A DNA stretch of 41,682 nt. Origin: Thermincola carboxydiphila (lineage in GTDB: Bacteria; Bacillota; Thermincolia; Thermincolales; UBA2595). Under the pieces are notes generated by a model. The model was not told the origin of the DNA. It saw nothing but the letters and a program-made list of their open reading frames with translations, and made no database searches. Numbering within the stretch: position 1 is the first letter of the stretch; each line of letters starts with the position of its first letter. Of this stretch, positions 1 to 8,578 are shown piece after piece. The translations under genes were made by a program, and so were the position numbers. The stretch spans positions 1 to 41,682 of the forward strand of contig JAENZJ010000027.1 in the NCBI GenBank assembly GCA_016841325.1, given 5' to 3'.

Positions 1-53
1 AACCCACGCGACTAGCTTGGAAGGCTAGGGCTCTACCATTGAGCTACACCCGC
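1..53 (-). tRNA. tRNA-Gly (TCC), 3' end cut by window edge
   Basis: Read on the minus strand, the 5' acceptor half GCGGGTG, a D-arm with AGCTCAATGGTAGAGC, and an anticodon stem CTAGC/GCTAG around loop CTTCCAA give anticodon TCC, so glycine. The T-arm and 3' acceptor lie beyond position 1. It follows tRNA-Pro and is probably cotranscribed with it. Confidence 0.93.
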
Positions 54-120
54 ATGTAATATGTCTTCTATAAAAACATATTATCCCTCTTTGGACCCTG
101 CCTATTACTCAGGAGTTTGA

Positions 121-197
121 TGGTCGGGATGGAGGGATTTGAACCCCCGACCCCTTGCTCCCAAGGCAAGTGCGCTACCAAACTGCGCTACATCCCG
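121..197 (-). tRNA. tRNA-Pro (TGG), CCA encoded
   Basis: On the minus strand the acceptor CGGGATG pairs with CATCCCG and is followed by discriminator A and an encoded CCA. The D-arm carries AGCGCAGTTTGGTAGCGC. The anticodon stem CTTGC/GCAAG holds loop CTTGGGA, giving anticodon TGG (proline). The T-arm is GGGGG/TTCAAAT/CCCTC. It is complete and lies 67 bp upstream of the tRNA-Gly gene. Confidence 0.96.
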
Positions 198-214
198 TCA
201 AACTGACAATGAAT

Positions 215-243
215 AGTATAACTCAAAAAAGCATCATCGTCAA
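215..243 (-). promoter_or_regulatory. Sigma-A promoter for tRNA-Pro/tRNA-Gly
   Basis: On the minus strand, TTGACG (243-238), a 17-nt spacer and TATACT (220-215) sit 18 bp ahead of the tRNA-Pro 5' end. This is near-consensus and correctly placed for a short leader. The rest of the gap to 450 shows nothing else I can support. Confidence 0.8.
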
Positions 244-450
244 TACCTTTTTACATGCCTATTTTTACTGCAAATTTCATTAATTTACATTATGCCCTGA
301 TTGCTGGACCGGGTGTTATTACAAGGTTTTTTTCGGCATGCAGTATTACGGACATGTACTTTTGTACTGCTCTGTTTTGCTGCCTGACAGTGCAAATCAG
401 GTATTAGCATAACATAGTATACCATAAATCACTTGCTAACTCAACAATCT

Positions 451-936
451 TTATATTTGCCGCTTTAATTCATAAATATACGGTGAGACACCTTTTTCAT
501 CAATTATCAGAATGGCATAGGAATGTCTGCTGCCTCTCCGGGGAGATGACACACTGCCCGGGTTTAAAAGGCACCCGCCAGGCAGATGGGTTATTTCCGG
601 GACATGGGAATGGCCGTAAATAATGAGGTCATATTTGCCTTTCCGGAGCTTCTCAACCAGTTTTGTATTATCAGTTTTTACCCCATACCTGTGGCCATGG
701 GTCACCAATATCTTATATCCCATTATGTCCAGTTCCTCTTCTTCCGGGCCGGAGGCATGCCAGTCACAATTCCCGGTCACTGCAACCACTTTGATTCCTG
801 TTTCCCTGCCCATACTCAGGGCATCACTGTAGTGGTCCCCGGCATGAATGAGCAGGTCAATTTCACCCATTTGGCTGACAGCCTGGCGAAAAAAATCAGG
901 CTTCCCATGAGTATCACTTACTACCCCTATCCGCAT
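451..936 (-). CDS. YfcE/YsnB-type metallophosphoesterase
   Basis: A 161-residue cytosolic phosphodiesterase of the MJ0936/YfcE class. Visible metal-binding motifs in order are SDTHG (residue ~7), HAGDH (~31), TGNCD (~54), THGH (~79) and GHSH (~108), the usual calcineurin-like pattern for a two-metal site. Length is normal for the family. It ends the rph-rdgB-phosphoesterase order that in Bacillus is rph-ysnA-ysnB, so YsnB is the likely ortholog. Members hydrolyse model phosphodiesters in vitro, but the natural substrate is unknown. The gap to rdgB is 36 bp, consistent with one operon. Confidence 0.9.
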   Translation of the reverse strand: MRIGVVSDTHGKPDFFRQAVSQMGEIDLLIHAGDHYSDALSMGRETGIKVVAVTGNCDWHASGPEEEELDIMGYKILVTHGHRYGVKTDNTKLVEKLRKGKYDLIIYGHSHVPEITHLPGGCLLNPGSVSSPRRGSRHSYAILIIDEKGVSPYIYELKRQI

Positions 937-972
937 TGACCTATCTCAACCCTTTCAAACACAGAGTTCTGT

Positions 973-1569
973 TCAGATGATTCTGGCAAGAACGTCCTCT
1001 GCCCTAGCCAGTGCCTTTCCCCGGTGGCTGATGCGGTTCTTTAGGTCCGGTTCCAGCTGGGCAAAGGTCTTGCCATACTCGGGAAGGAAAAACAGGGGAT
1101 CATAACCAAAACCATTGTCACCCCTCATCTCCCGTGCCACTATTCCCTCACAGGTGCCTTCAGCAGTATATGTCTCACCTGAGGGTGTGGCCACGGCAAT
1201 CACACACCTGAACCTGGCAGTACGCTGTGGGGCAGGGACATCCTTCATTATAGACAATAATTTAAGGTTATTATCCAGATCGTTTTTCCCTTCTCCGGCA
1301 AACCGCGCCGAATATATCCCCGGGGCGCCGTCAAGAAAATCCACCTCAAGGCCAGAGTCATCAGCAACTGCAACCAATCCGGTGGCTTTGGCAACTGTTG
1401 TTGCTTTTTTGAGGGCATTCTCCGCAAAAGTGCTGCCATCTTCAATAATTTCCCCAATATCAGGGAAATCCCTGAGGGAAAGGACCTCAATATCATGGTC
1501 ACCAAGTATCTCTTTTAACTCCCTGACCTTGCCCTGATTACCGGTGGCCAGTACTATTTTTTTCACCAT
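973..1569 (-). CDS. rdgB: XTP/dITP diphosphatase (RdgB/Ham1)
   Basis: A 198-residue house-cleaning enzyme that hydrolyses non-canonical purine triphosphates (ITP, dITP, XTP) to monophosphates and keeps deaminated bases out of nucleic acids. It begins with the family signature ATGNQGKVRE (residues ~8-17), then has AENALKKA, VADDSGLEVDFLDGAPGIYSA and GDNGFGYDPLF near residue 150, with SHRGKAL near the end. It is full length. Its ATG overlaps the rph stop codon by one base (TAATG), so it is translationally coupled to RNase PH. Confidence 0.96.
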   Translation of the reverse strand: MVKKIVLATGNQGKVRELKEILGDHDIEVLSLRDFPDIGEIIEDGSTFAENALKKATTVAKATGLVAVADDSGLEVDFLDGAPGIYSARFAGEGKNDLDNNLKLLSIMKDVPAPQRTARFRCVIAVATPSGETYTAEGTCEGIVAREMRGDNGFGYDPLFFLPEYGKTFAQLEPDLKNRISHRGKALARAEDVLARII

Positions 1570-2327
1570 TATGCATCCCTCTCCCGCTCTCGTGTCAGCA
1601 TTTCTCCCAGGTCCCCCAGGGCCTGTTTCTGGATACTCACCAGTTCGCCGATGCCTTTACGGGCAGCCTGCATAAGTTGTTCAAACTCAGCTTCCGTAAA
1701 AGGAGCCCCTTCAGCGGTACCCTGTACCTCAACAAATTTCCCTGTATCTGTCATAACCACATTCATATCTACCTGGGCCTTACTATCCTCACTGTACGCC
1801 AGGTCCAGCATTATCTCATCATCCACTTTGCCCACACTGACTGCTGCCAGGTATTCACTGACAGGAAACTTCTCAATACTCTTCTGGTCAGCCAGCTTGC
1901 CCAGGGCATCAATAAGGGCCACAAAAGCCCCGGTGATAGATGCTGTCCTGGTACCCCCGTCTGCCTGGATAACATCACAGTCAATAAATATTGTCCTCTC
2001 ACCCAATGCCTCAAGATTTACCACAGACCTCAGGGCGCGGCCCACCAGGCGTTGGATTTCATGAGTGCGCCCACTGACCTTGCCTTTTGCTGACTCCCTG
2101 ATAATACGGACCGGTGCCGACCTGGGCAGCATGGAATACTCGGCAGTCACCCATCCCCTGCCCTCCCCCTTCATAAAAGGAGGTACTTTTTCTTCCACTG
2201 AGGCAGTACAGATTACTTTTGTCTCCCCAACCTCAATCAATACTGAGCCTTCAGCATATTTCGTAAAATTCCTGGTTATCTTTACCGGCCGCATTTCATC
2301 TGCAGACCTGCCATCTGTTCTGGTCAA
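1569..2327 (-). CDS. rph: Ribonuclease PH
   Basis: A 252-residue phosphorolytic 3'-5' exoribonuclease that trims tRNA 3' ends before the CCA. Family motifs are the N-terminal [23 protein letters not shown] (~60), the [23 protein letters not shown] active region (~115-135) and [10 protein letters not shown] near residue 205. The frame stays open to a TTG at 2351, but I prefer the TTG at 2327: GGGAGG lies 8 nt upstream and the protein then starts at the family-typical MTRTDGR. It is first in the rph-rdgB-phosphoesterase unit. Confidence 0.95.
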   Translation of the reverse strand: MTRTDGRSADEMRPVKITRNFTKYAEGSVLIEVGETKVICTASVEEKVPPFMKGEGRGWVTAEYSMLPRSAPVRIIRESAKGKVSGRTHEIQRLVGRALRSVVNLEALGERTIFIDCDVIQADGGTRTASITGAFVALIDALGKLADQKSIEKFPVSEYLAAVSVGKVDDEIMLDLAYSEDSKAQVDMNVVMTDTGKFVEVQGTAEGAPFTEAEFEQLMQAARKGIGELVSIQKQALGDLGEMLTRERERDA

Positions 2328-2362
2328 TTTTGAGACCTCCCTAATCAACAATTTGTCAATAC

Positions 2363-3172
2363 TTATACCTTTTTCCGGCCCGGGGCCTGTAATAATGCAA
2401 AAGGTTCAACCTGAATCTGCAGGCCCTCCCTGGCAGGTATTACAGCTCCCCTAAAGCCTTCCTGAGCCTCTGCAATGATTGTATCCAGGCTGTATTCGGG
2501 CCAGAAGTGGGTGATTACCAACTGTCCGGCTCCAGCCTCATGTGCCAGTTCCCCCGCCTGTTTCGCAGTCAAATGACCGACAGAGGTATACTCCCTGTCC
2601 TGCTCAATAACACTGGCCTCACAAAGAGCCAGGTCTGCACCTGCAGCCACAGCAATCAGATTCTCAGCCCATTTGGTATCTGCAGAATAAAATAATCTGC
2701 CCTCACCCGAAACAACCATGGCAAAAGTCTTCAGGGGATGGTCGGTACGGATGAAGTTGATACTTACTTCTCCGATCACCGCCTGAAATGTCTCTGCTCC
2801 GTTTTGCTGTAACCGGGGCAAAGTCTCCACAGGCCTTAGGTCAAAGGCATCTGTAAAGCGGCTGATTTCGCTAAAAGCCTTTTCCGGCTCTCCCGGCAGA
2901 TAAAGTGGCAGGGGGCGCTGGTCGTTGCCGGCTCGCCTGGCCCCACTGACTGCATGCCTGAGGCAAAATAAATCCATGTAATGATCCGGATGGAAGTGGG
3001 AAATCACCACTGCATCCAGGGAGCGGAAATCTATATACTTCTGAAGATTACTCATTACTCCGTTGCCACATTCAATCAGAATGTTTTGGCTGCCGGACTG
3101 CACCAGATAACCGGAACAGGCACCCCCGGCCCTGGGATAGGGCGCCCAGCATCCAAGTACTGTCAGCTTCAT
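2363..3172 (-). CDS. MBL-fold metallo-hydrolase (YhfI-like)
   Basis: A 269-residue metallo-beta-lactamase-fold hydrolase related to RNase Z-like proteins and Bacillus YhfI. The zinc motif [11 protein letters not shown] sits near residue 58, with FYSADTKWA (~165) and [13 protein letters not shown] and [10 protein letters not shown] near the end supplying further metal ligands. The frame is open upstream to 3370, but the ATG at 3172 has AAGGAG 7 nt ahead and gives the usual start [13 protein letters not shown]. It ends 35 bp before rph, so it may be cotranscribed with it. Substrate not known; phosphodiester or lactone bonds are plausible for this fold. Confidence 0.86.
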   Translation of the reverse strand: MKLTVLGCWAPYPRAGGACSGYLVQSGSQNILIECGNGVMSNLQKYIDFRSLDAVVISHFHPDHYMDLFCLRHAVSGARRAGNDQRPLPLYLPGEPEKAFSEISRFTDAFDLRPVETLPRLQQNGAETFQAVIGEVSINFIRTDHPLKTFAMVVSGEGRLFYSADTKWAENLIAVAAGADLALCEASVIEQDREYTSVGHLTAKQAGELAHEAGAGQLVITHFWPEYSLDTIIAEAQEGFRGAVIPAREGLQIQVEPFALLQAPGRKKV

Positions 3173-3239
3173 AAACAGGCTCCTTTTCAGGGTACTTTTT
3201 TTGGGTACACTGGGTAATCTGTGCACATCCGGTAATCTG

Positions 3240-4028
3240 TTAATGTTTCCCGACCAGCCCGGCATGCACACAGCAGCCGATAGCCCCGTTATGCTGGGGA
3301 TATTCCGGGACAATGACTTCGAGCCCCAGTTCCGTACCCAGGATTTCTTGCAATGCCTTATTATATGCAACCCCTCCGGTAAATACCAGCAGCGGGCTGG
3401 CTAACTGCAGAAGCATGGGTTTTATCCTTTTATATATAGTATAGTTTACACCGGCACCCAGTTCTTCAACCGGGTGGCCCTCAATTATTTTTCCGACCAT
3501 CTCCGATTCCCCGAAAATGGCACATGTTGCGGTCAGGTCAACAGGCCGGTCCCTGAAGGTGCTTAATTCCCCAAGGCTGATTCCCAGAACTGCAGCCATA
3601 TTTTCCAGGTATCTCCCGGAACCTGCGGCACACTTGTCATTTGTCTGGAAATCAGCTAATTTCCCGTTACGCACCAGCACTACCTTGGTATCCTGACCGC
3701 CAAGATCCAGCAGGGTAAAGTTTTCAAGCCCGGTTTGCCATACAGCTCCAAGGGCATGGGCCTTTATCTCGGGAATCTCCTCACCGCCTTTTATCCTGAT
3801 TGTGTTCCGGCCATAACCCGTAGTCACCAGCATGTCCCTGCCCCCGCTCCCCAGGTCAAGGGCAGGCAGGCCCAGGCCGGAAAAGTCTACCACCAGCCGG
3901 TCTCCTTCCTTATGACCATGTTTTTTATAAAATTCCACAGTATCAAACTCGTATTTATCAACTATCTTACCCTGCCGGAAAAAGACTATTTTTACCTGCC
4001 TGCTGCCAAGGTCAATCCCACAGTACAT
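3240..4028 (-). CDS. BadF/BadG/HgdC-type activase ATPase
   Basis: A 262-residue ASKHA-fold ATPase of the 2-hydroxyacyl-CoA dehydratase activator family (BadF/BcrA). It has GIDLGSRQVKIV at the N-terminus and LLDLGGQDTKVV near residue 125. Two cysteines sit in NDKCAAGSGRYLE and TATCAIFGESE, the positions that in HgdC bind a [4Fe-4S] cluster bridging the dimer. Such proteins hydrolyse ATP to push a low-potential electron into a partner iron-sulfur protein. No partner is adjacent, but a dehydratase-like protein lies at 8579-9559. Start chosen at 4028 (GGAG 9 nt upstream) rather than the longer frame. Confidence 0.88.
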   Translation of the reverse strand: MYCGIDLGSRQVKIVFFRQGKIVDKYEFDTVEFYKKHGHKEGDRLVVDFSGLGLPALDLGSGGRDMLVTTGYGRNTIRIKGGEEIPEIKAHALGAVWQTGLENFTLLDLGGQDTKVVLVRNGKLADFQTNDKCAAGSGRYLENMAAVLGISLGELSTFRDRPVDLTATCAIFGESEMVGKIIEGHPVEELGAGVNYTIYKRIKPMLLQLASPLLVFTGGVAYNKALQEILGTELGLEVIVPEYPQHNGAIGCCVHAGLVGKH

Positions 4029-4066
4029 CAAAATCAGCTCCGTCTTCAAATCTAACAAATATTAGT

Positions 4067-4092
4067 AAAAAAGAGACCACCGCGGTCTCTTT
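4067..4092 (-). terminator. Rho-independent terminator after the ABC transporter operon
   Basis: On the minus strand, stem AAAGAGACC/GGTCTCTTT closes a 5-nt loop and runs into TTTTTT. It lies between the permease gene and the activase gene. The 140 bp between it and the permease stop show no gene I can support. Confidence 0.8.
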
Positions 4093-4232
4093 GGCGATGC
4101 CACTATTTTCAATTTTAGCATTGTTAAGGAAAGAGTTCAAGGTCGGCACCGATTATTCGGTATTTAGCATCAGCAGCAGCAAAAAAATGCAAACTGCTTC
4201 AGGTCAAAAACAAGACTGGTTGCCCCATATTC

Positions 4233-4898
4233 TCAAAAATCCTTACTTTCATATATCTTTAAAGAAACAAGGGCCGATACTGCTGTTAACAGGATTACAG
4301 CAGCCAGGACCAGAGTTCCCGGGGCCCATGCCGGTAAATCCTGCAGGCGGACAGCAAGCTGATGTGCTGTACCGTAATCCATGTTCTGCCTGATATAACT
4401 TACCAATGCTCCAGGGGCAAAGAACAGTACCAAAAACAATATCAGGTTCAGCATTCTGGACAAGGCGTATCCAAATCTGAAATATACCGGGTAATACAGG
4501 GAAGCCAACAGGGCCACCGCCGAAAATGCAAAAACAGCGTCATTCAGGTTAATGTACCTGACAGGAAGCGGTATCCCGGAAATGATAATAACTGCCCCCA
4601 TTGCTCCGACAATTACCAATCCAGCAACAACATATACTGCTGCCGCCAGGTATTTTGACAAGACCACCGCCTGCCTCTTCACCGGCAGGCTGTTAATTAT
4701 TATTTCACTCTTATATTTATCGTCATAGGCATTGGAAGTAACCACCATAATATAGGCTATGGCAACAGTACCCATAATATATACGGCTTCCCTGAATACC
4801 TCATTGCTGAAAATTGCAAACAGAAACACACTGTAAACAAGGGCAATAAGAAAACTCTTTTTCTGAATCAGGATGTCTTTTCGTACCAGGTTAAGCAT
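4233..4898 (-). CDS. ABC-2 type transporter permease
   Basis: A 221-residue integral membrane protein with about six hydrophobic segments (residues ~16-32, 35-52, 78-105, 120-140, 145-165 and 190-212). It matches the small ABC-2 permeases found in YtrA/YtrB-type export operons. It overlaps the end of the ATPase gene by 8 bp, so the two are coupled. The ATG at 4898 follows GGGGAG by 5 nt; the GTG at 4904 falls inside that ribosome site and is less likely. Substrate unknown; relatives respond to cell-wall-active antibiotics. Confidence 0.82.
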   Translation of the reverse strand: MLNLVRKDILIQKKSFLIALVYSVFLFAIFSNEVFREAVYIMGTVAIAYIMVVTSNAYDDKYKSEIIINSLPVKRQAVVLSKYLAAAVYVVAGLVIVGAMGAVIIISGIPLPVRYINLNDAVFAFSAVALLASLYYPVYFRFGYALSRMLNLILFLVLFFAPGALVSYIRQNMDYGTAHQLAVRLQDLPAWAPGTLVLAAVILLTAVSALVSLKIYESKDF

Positions 4899-5757
4899 TT
4901 GCACTCCCCCTCACGGTATATAACATGATATCCTCCAAAGACGGCCGCTCAATAATAACACTGTCAGCAAACAGCTTCCGTACCCTATCCACATTCCCGG
5001 TAAGGGCCTCAAAGCCGAAACCGGTCTCCCTGATGCCCAGAAACTCTTTTCTCGTATCCCCGTCCAGGAGTTCCTGACTACCCTTAACAATCCCGTACTT
5101 TTCATTAATTGACTCCTTGGAGCCTGTCAGGACCAACTCCCCATTATGGATGAATGTGATATAATCTGCCACTTTATCAAGGTCTGTGGTAATATGGGTG
5201 GAAAACAGCACTCCTTTATTCTCATCCTGCAGCAGATCCCTCATGATATCCAGGATTTCATTGCGGAACACCGGATCCAGCCCTGAGGTAGGTTCATCCA
5301 TAATAATCAGGTCTGCATTGTGGGAAAGAGCTGCTGCAAGAGAAAACTTCATCTTCATTCCCTTGGAGAGATTTTTGATCTTTTTATCAGGCTGCAGGCC
5401 AAATTCCCTGATATACCTGTTAAACATATTATCATCCCACTGCCTGTAAAATGGGGCAATTATCCGTTTCATTTCATTAATGGTCAATTCTTCATAATAA
5501 TGACTTTCATCATATACAAATCCGATTCGCTCCTTGACCTTCAACTCATATTTGCGGTTATCCAGGCCGAAAACCTTAATTTCACCGGCATCTCTCCTGA
5601 TGAGGTTCATGATCAGCTTAATGGTGGTACTCTTCCCGGCTCCGTTCGGGCCAATAAAACCCATTACATAACCTCTTTCCAGACTGAAAGAAATGTCCTT
5701 CAGAGTGAACTCGCCGAAGTCCTTTCTTAAATTCCTTATCTCCAGAATATTATCCAT
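4891..5757 (-). CDS. ABC transporter ATP-binding protein
   Basis: A 288-residue ABC ATPase for export, with Walker A GPNGAGKST (~36-44), a Q-loop region before VYDESHYYEELT, signature LSKGMKMKFSLAAAL (~133), Walker B DLIIMDEPTSGLD (~153-165) and switch FSTHITTD (~189). The signature is the LSKGM form usual in bacitracin- and YtrB-type exporters. A ~90-residue C-terminal extension follows the nucleotide-binding domain, as in drug-export ATPases. It starts within the stop of the GntR regulator (TAATG), so regulator, ATPase and permease form one operon. Confidence 0.92.
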   Translation of the reverse strand: MDNILEIRNLRKDFGEFTLKDISFSLERGYVMGFIGPNGAGKSTTIKLIMNLIRRDAGEIKVFGLDNRKYELKVKERIGFVYDESHYYEELTINEMKRIIAPFYRQWDDNMFNRYIREFGLQPDKKIKNLSKGMKMKFSLAAALSHNADLIIMDEPTSGLDPVFRNEILDIMRDLLQDENKGVLFSTHITTDLDKVADYITFIHNGELVLTGSKESINEKYGIVKGSQELLDGDTRKEFLGIRETGFGFEALTGNVDRVRKLFADSVIIERPSLEDIMLYTVRGSANA

Positions 5758-6134
5758 TACTTCCCCTCCTCATATAGCAATTGAAGCATCTCCTGCAATT
5801 CGCCCAGACTGATATCCAGCACCTTACTCTCCATTACGGCTTCAGCTAGTTTTTCCTCGACGGCCTTTAACCGCTTTTCTTTAAGCAGTTCCTTATTCTG
5901 TCCTGATACAAAAGAGCCTTTGCCGCCCACAGTCTCAATAAAACCGTCCTTCTCCAATTCCTCATAAGCCCTTTTAGTTGTGATTACACTGATTTGGAGC
6001 TGTTTAGCCAGATTTCTTATGGATGGCAGAGCCTCCCCCGGGGAAAGTTCCCCCCTGATAATGGAGTCTTTGATTTGTTTGGTAATCTGTTCATATATAG
6101 GCTCCGGGGACCTATTGGAAATAATTATGTTCAT
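5757..6134 (-). CDS. YtrA-type GntR-family repressor
   Basis: A 125-residue regulator with an N-terminal winged helix-turn-helix (IYEQITKQIKDSIIRGEL, LPSIRNLAKQL, TTKRAYEELEKDGFI, GGKGSFV) and only ~50 residues after it. This short form, with no ligand-binding domain, defines the YtrA subfamily, which usually represses its own ABC transporter operon. The ATG at 6134 sits 5 nt after GGAGG; the GTG at 6140 overlaps the ribosome site. Its promoter carries a perfect 20-bp palindrome that is the probable operator. Confidence 0.9.
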   Translation of the reverse strand: MNIIISNRSPEPIYEQITKQIKDSIIRGELSPGEALPSIRNLAKQLQISVITTKRAYEELEKDGFIETVGGKGSFVSGQNKELLKEKRLKAVEEKLAEAVMESKVLDISLGELQEMLQLLYEEGK

Positions 6135-6206
6135 GGGCACCTCCCTTTCCTAAAGCATTGGTTAACATTCGCTGTCACCTTAATTCAGTCTTTACAGACA
6201 CTAAAT

Positions 6207-6250
6207 ATACTGTATATATACAGTATATACAGTATTAACGGTTTTGTCAA
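6207..6250 (-). promoter_or_regulatory. Promoter and palindromic operator of the YtrA-type operon
   Basis: On the minus strand, consensus TTGACA (6250-6245), exactly 17 nt and TATACT (6227-6222) form a near-perfect sigma-A promoter. A perfect palindrome, ATACTGTATATATACAGTAT (6207-6226), covers the -10 and start-site region. An extra half site, TACTGTAT, lies in the spacer. Position and symmetry fit autorepression by the GntR protein encoded 70 bp downstream. Confidence 0.82.
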
Positions 6251-6258
6251 TTACTTTT

Positions 6259-6300
6259 AAAAAAAAAGTATCTCAGTCCATCCCTGTGTGAACTGAGATA
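6259..6300 (-). terminator. Terminator of the nitroreductase-sdaAB-sdaAA operon
   Basis: On the minus strand a 9-bp stem TATCTCAGT/ACTGAGATA (6300-6269, 14-nt loop) is followed by C and a run of T (6267-6259). It sits 26 bp after the sdaAA stop and just upstream of the next operon's -35 element. Confidence 0.88.
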
Positions 6301-6325
6301 CCATCCTGCCAACTGTGTTCCCATC

Positions 6326-7207
6326 CTATTCTGTTCCAAAAATCTGTCGTTCGATGGCCCTTGCAGTTGGTGTATTAGCCAGACCTGCCTGGGCGGTCTC
6401 CCTGAGTGAACCGGGCATCAGGTCCCCTATTTCCTTCATGGCCCCAATCACTTCATCAATAGGAATCCGGCTCTCAATCCCTGCCATGGCCATATCTGCA
6501 GCCAGGAGTGCATTGGCAGCCCCCATGGCATTTCGTTTGATACAGGGGATTTCCACCAGGCCGGCTACCGGGTCACAGACCAAGCCCAGAATACTCTTTA
6601 ATGCAATTGCTCCGGCGTGGGCCGCCTGGGCAGGAGTTCCACCGGCAATCTCTACTGCCGCCGCCGCTGCCATACAGGATGCCGCCCCGCATTCAGCCTG
6701 GCAGCCGGCACTGGCTCCCGATGTGGATACAGTATCATCAATAATCCGGCCAATTCCGGCAGCAGTAAACAGGCCCCCGATTATCCTGTCTTCACCTGCG
6801 CCGGTCTGTTCAGCTGCTGTCAGCAGCACTGCCGGCAATATCCCACAGGAACCGGCCGTGGGTGCAGCCACAATCTTACCCATGGAAACACTGACAGTCC
6901 CCACTCCCATGGCCCTTGCTGCAGCCAAGGTGGTAGTCCGCCCTCCCAGGGCACTTCCTGATTCGGCGTACTTTTTCAGTTGAAAAGCCTCATCACCGAT
7001 CAGTCCGCTCAGGGACTTTTTACCGGCCTGCACCCCTTCCATAACGGCCTGGGACATTGTCTGCCAGTAATCTCTCATCTTATCCCATAATTCCCGCCGC
7101 GGCACAGCATGTTCCCGTTCTTCCCTTTCCAGGATGATTTCCGACAGCGGGCAGCCGCGTTTTTCAGCCTCCTCAACCAGTTCAGCAAAAACAGGCCTTA
7201 TTATCAT
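6326..7207 (-). CDS. sdaAA: L-serine dehydratase, iron-sulfur type, alpha subunit
   Basis: A 293-residue catalytic subunit that, with the beta subunit, deaminates L-serine to pyruvate and ammonia using an oxygen-labile [4Fe-4S] cluster. Cysteines expected to hold the cluster or lie near it are in APTAGSCGILPA (~135) and SAGCQAECGAASCMAAAAA (~175-195), followed by CDPVAGLVEIPC (~235). The ATG at 7207 lies 8 nt after GGGAG; a GTG at 7216 is in frame but inside that site. The gap to sdaAB is 28 bp. Confidence 0.95.
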   Translation of the reverse strand: MIIRPVFAELVEEAEKRGCPLSEIILEREEREHAVPRRELWDKMRDYWQTMSQAVMEGVQAGKKSLSGLIGDEAFQLKKYAESGSALGGRTTTLAAARAMGVGTVSVSMGKIVAAPTAGSCGILPAVLLTAAEQTGAGEDRIIGGLFTAAGIGRIIDDTVSTSGASAGCQAECGAASCMAAAAAVEIAGGTPAQAAHAGAIALKSILGLVCDPVAGLVEIPCIKRNAMGAANALLAADMAMAGIESRIPIDEVIGAMKEIGDLMPGSLRETAQAGLANTPTARAIERQIFGTE

Positions 7208-7235
7208 TATTCTCACTCCCAGTTAACCGCGGTAT

Positions 7236-7904
7236 TTAGAAAGAGTTCAACCTTATTATCTGAATAACTTCAGGCGCCGCTGCCACCTGTATCTGAACAT
7301 CTTCCGTTACCGGTTCATCAGTCTCAATAACCATCAGATTATCTGCTCCCTTTTGCTTTCTGGCAACATTCATGGAAGCAATGTTTATTCCCCTTTGGCC
7401 CAAAACAGTGGTCACCCTGCCAATAACCCCGGGTCTGTCCCTATGTTCCACCAGAAGGGTGGGATAGACACCCCTGATATTGACCATAAACTGGTTGACC
7501 CGGGTGATGACTACATTACCTCCCCCTACAGAACTGCCTTCCACAAAAACACTCCTGCCGGAAACACCGGTCAGGGCTATGGCTGCCGTATTCGGGTGGA
7601 CAGCGCCAGAAGGCTCTGTTTTAAACACAATATCAAGGCCTTCCCGGGCGGCAGCTGCCAGGGCTTCCTTGATTCTGTCGTCATCAGTATTCATGCCCAG
7701 GAGTCCCGCTGCCAGTGCCCTGTCTGTGCCGTGTCCCCGGTAAGTTTTGGCAAATGACCCATACAAGACAACTTCTGCCCGGACAGGTTTTTCTGCGAGG
7801 ACCAGCCCGGCTGCCCGGCCTATTCTGAGCGCTCCTGCCGTATGGGAACTGGATGGCCCAATCATGGCCGGCCCGATTATTTCAAAAACGCTTTTACCTG
7901 TCAC
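7236..7904 (-). CDS. sdaAB: L-serine dehydratase, iron-sulfur type, beta subunit
   Basis: A 222-residue partner of SdaAA. The N-terminal domain begins VFEIIGPAMIGPSSSHTAGALRIGR, the classic serine dehydratase beta signature. The C-terminal ~75 residues (YPTLLVEHRDRPGVIGRVTTVLGQRGINIASMNVAR) form an ACT domain, which in this family can bind serine. It starts with GTG, overlapping the nitroreductase stop (GTGA), so translation is coupled. Confidence 0.95.
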   Translation of the reverse strand: MTGKSVFEIIGPAMIGPSSSHTAGALRIGRAAGLVLAEKPVRAEVVLYGSFAKTYRGHGTDRALAAGLLGMNTDDDRIKEALAAAAREGLDIVFKTEPSGAVHPNTAAIALTGVSGRSVFVEGSSVGGGNVVITRVNQFMVNIRGVYPTLLVEHRDRPGVIGRVTTVLGQRGINIASMNVARKQKGADNLMVIETDEPVTEDVQIQVAAAPEVIQIIRLNSF

Positions 7905-8485
7905 AGGTTGCCCTCACTCCAGAAAAAAATGGGAAACTCCTTCCGGGGCACAGGTTTTTGTGATGTAAACCGGGGATACCCAAGGACAATCGGAGCAACT
8001 GTCTCATAATCTTCAGGCACATTGTGCATTTCCCTGAATTCAGAAGAGTCACAGACCTTCTGGGCAAACCCAATCCAGCAGGTCCCCAGGCCTTCCTCCC
8101 ATGCCAGCAGCATCAGGTTTTGGGCAACTATGCTGCAGTCATACCTGCTCAATCCCCTGTCCCTTCTGCCATATATAACAACCAGTACCGGGGCATTATG
8201 AAAAATATTAAAATCCGGATTTTCCATCAGGGTACGATACCGGCCTAGTTCCGGCGTCTGATTCATTACAGAGAGCAGATCTGACTTAGCCATCTCAGAC
8301 AATGCCCTCATATACTCCCGGTCTTCAACGACAACAAAGCCCCAGGGCTGCTCATTGGATGCACTGGGCGCCCATACTGCAGTGTCTATCAGTTCCCGGA
8401 GAATCTCCCCGGGCACAGGCTTATCCTCAAACCTGCGAATACTTCGCCTTGACTTAATGGCTTCAACTAGCTCCAAAATAACCAC
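7901..8485 (-). CDS. Nitroreductase-family flavoprotein
   Basis: A 194-residue FMN-dependent oxidoreductase. FMN-binding signatures are IKSRRSIRRFEDKPV at the N-terminus, WAPSASNEQPWGFVVVE (~35-52) and GLGTCWIGFA (~130). The substrate cannot be read from sequence; relatives reduce nitro groups, quinones or flavins. The GTG at 8485 is close to its ribosome site; the TTG at 8476 is an alternative giving MELVEAIKSRRSIR. First gene of a three-gene unit with sdaAB and sdaAA; the functional link is unclear. Confidence 0.88.
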   Translation of the reverse strand: MVILELVEAIKSRRSIRRFEDKPVPGEILRELIDTAVWAPSASNEQPWGFVVVEDREYMRALSEMAKSDLLSVMNQTPELGRYRTLMENPDFNIFHNAPVLVVIYGRRDRGLSRYDCSIVAQNLMLLAWEEGLGTCWIGFAQKVCDSSEFREMHNVPEDYETVAPIVLGYPRFTSQKPVPRKEFPIFFWSEGNL

Positions 8486-8545
8486 ATCCCTTTTGAATAG
8501 TATATCTCTTTGATGTATAGTTTATCGCTTCCAGCCAAAGTTAGC

Positions 8546-8570
8546 TTGAAAATGACCTTCCCGGTCATTT
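8546..8570 (-). terminator. Probable terminator after the dehydratase-like gene
   Basis: On the minus strand AAATGACC, loop GGGAA, GGTCATTT and TC form an 8-bp stem 9 bp after the stop codon. The T-run is short, so termination may be partial. Confidence 0.55.
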
Positions 8571-8578
8571 CCGACAGC

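Noticed and set aside
3173-3370. Longer N-terminus for the MBL hydrolase
   Set aside because: The extra 66 residues overlap the activase gene and look like out-of-frame translation; the ATG at 3172 has a good ribosome site.
4091-4393. Plus-strand ORF between activase and permease genes
   Set aside because: It overlaps the permease gene antisense and begins in a terminator; no family features.
6315-6983. 222-residue plus-strand ORF opposite sdaAA
   Set aside because: Ala/Pro-rich shadow of the serine dehydratase gene; no family, no ribosome site.
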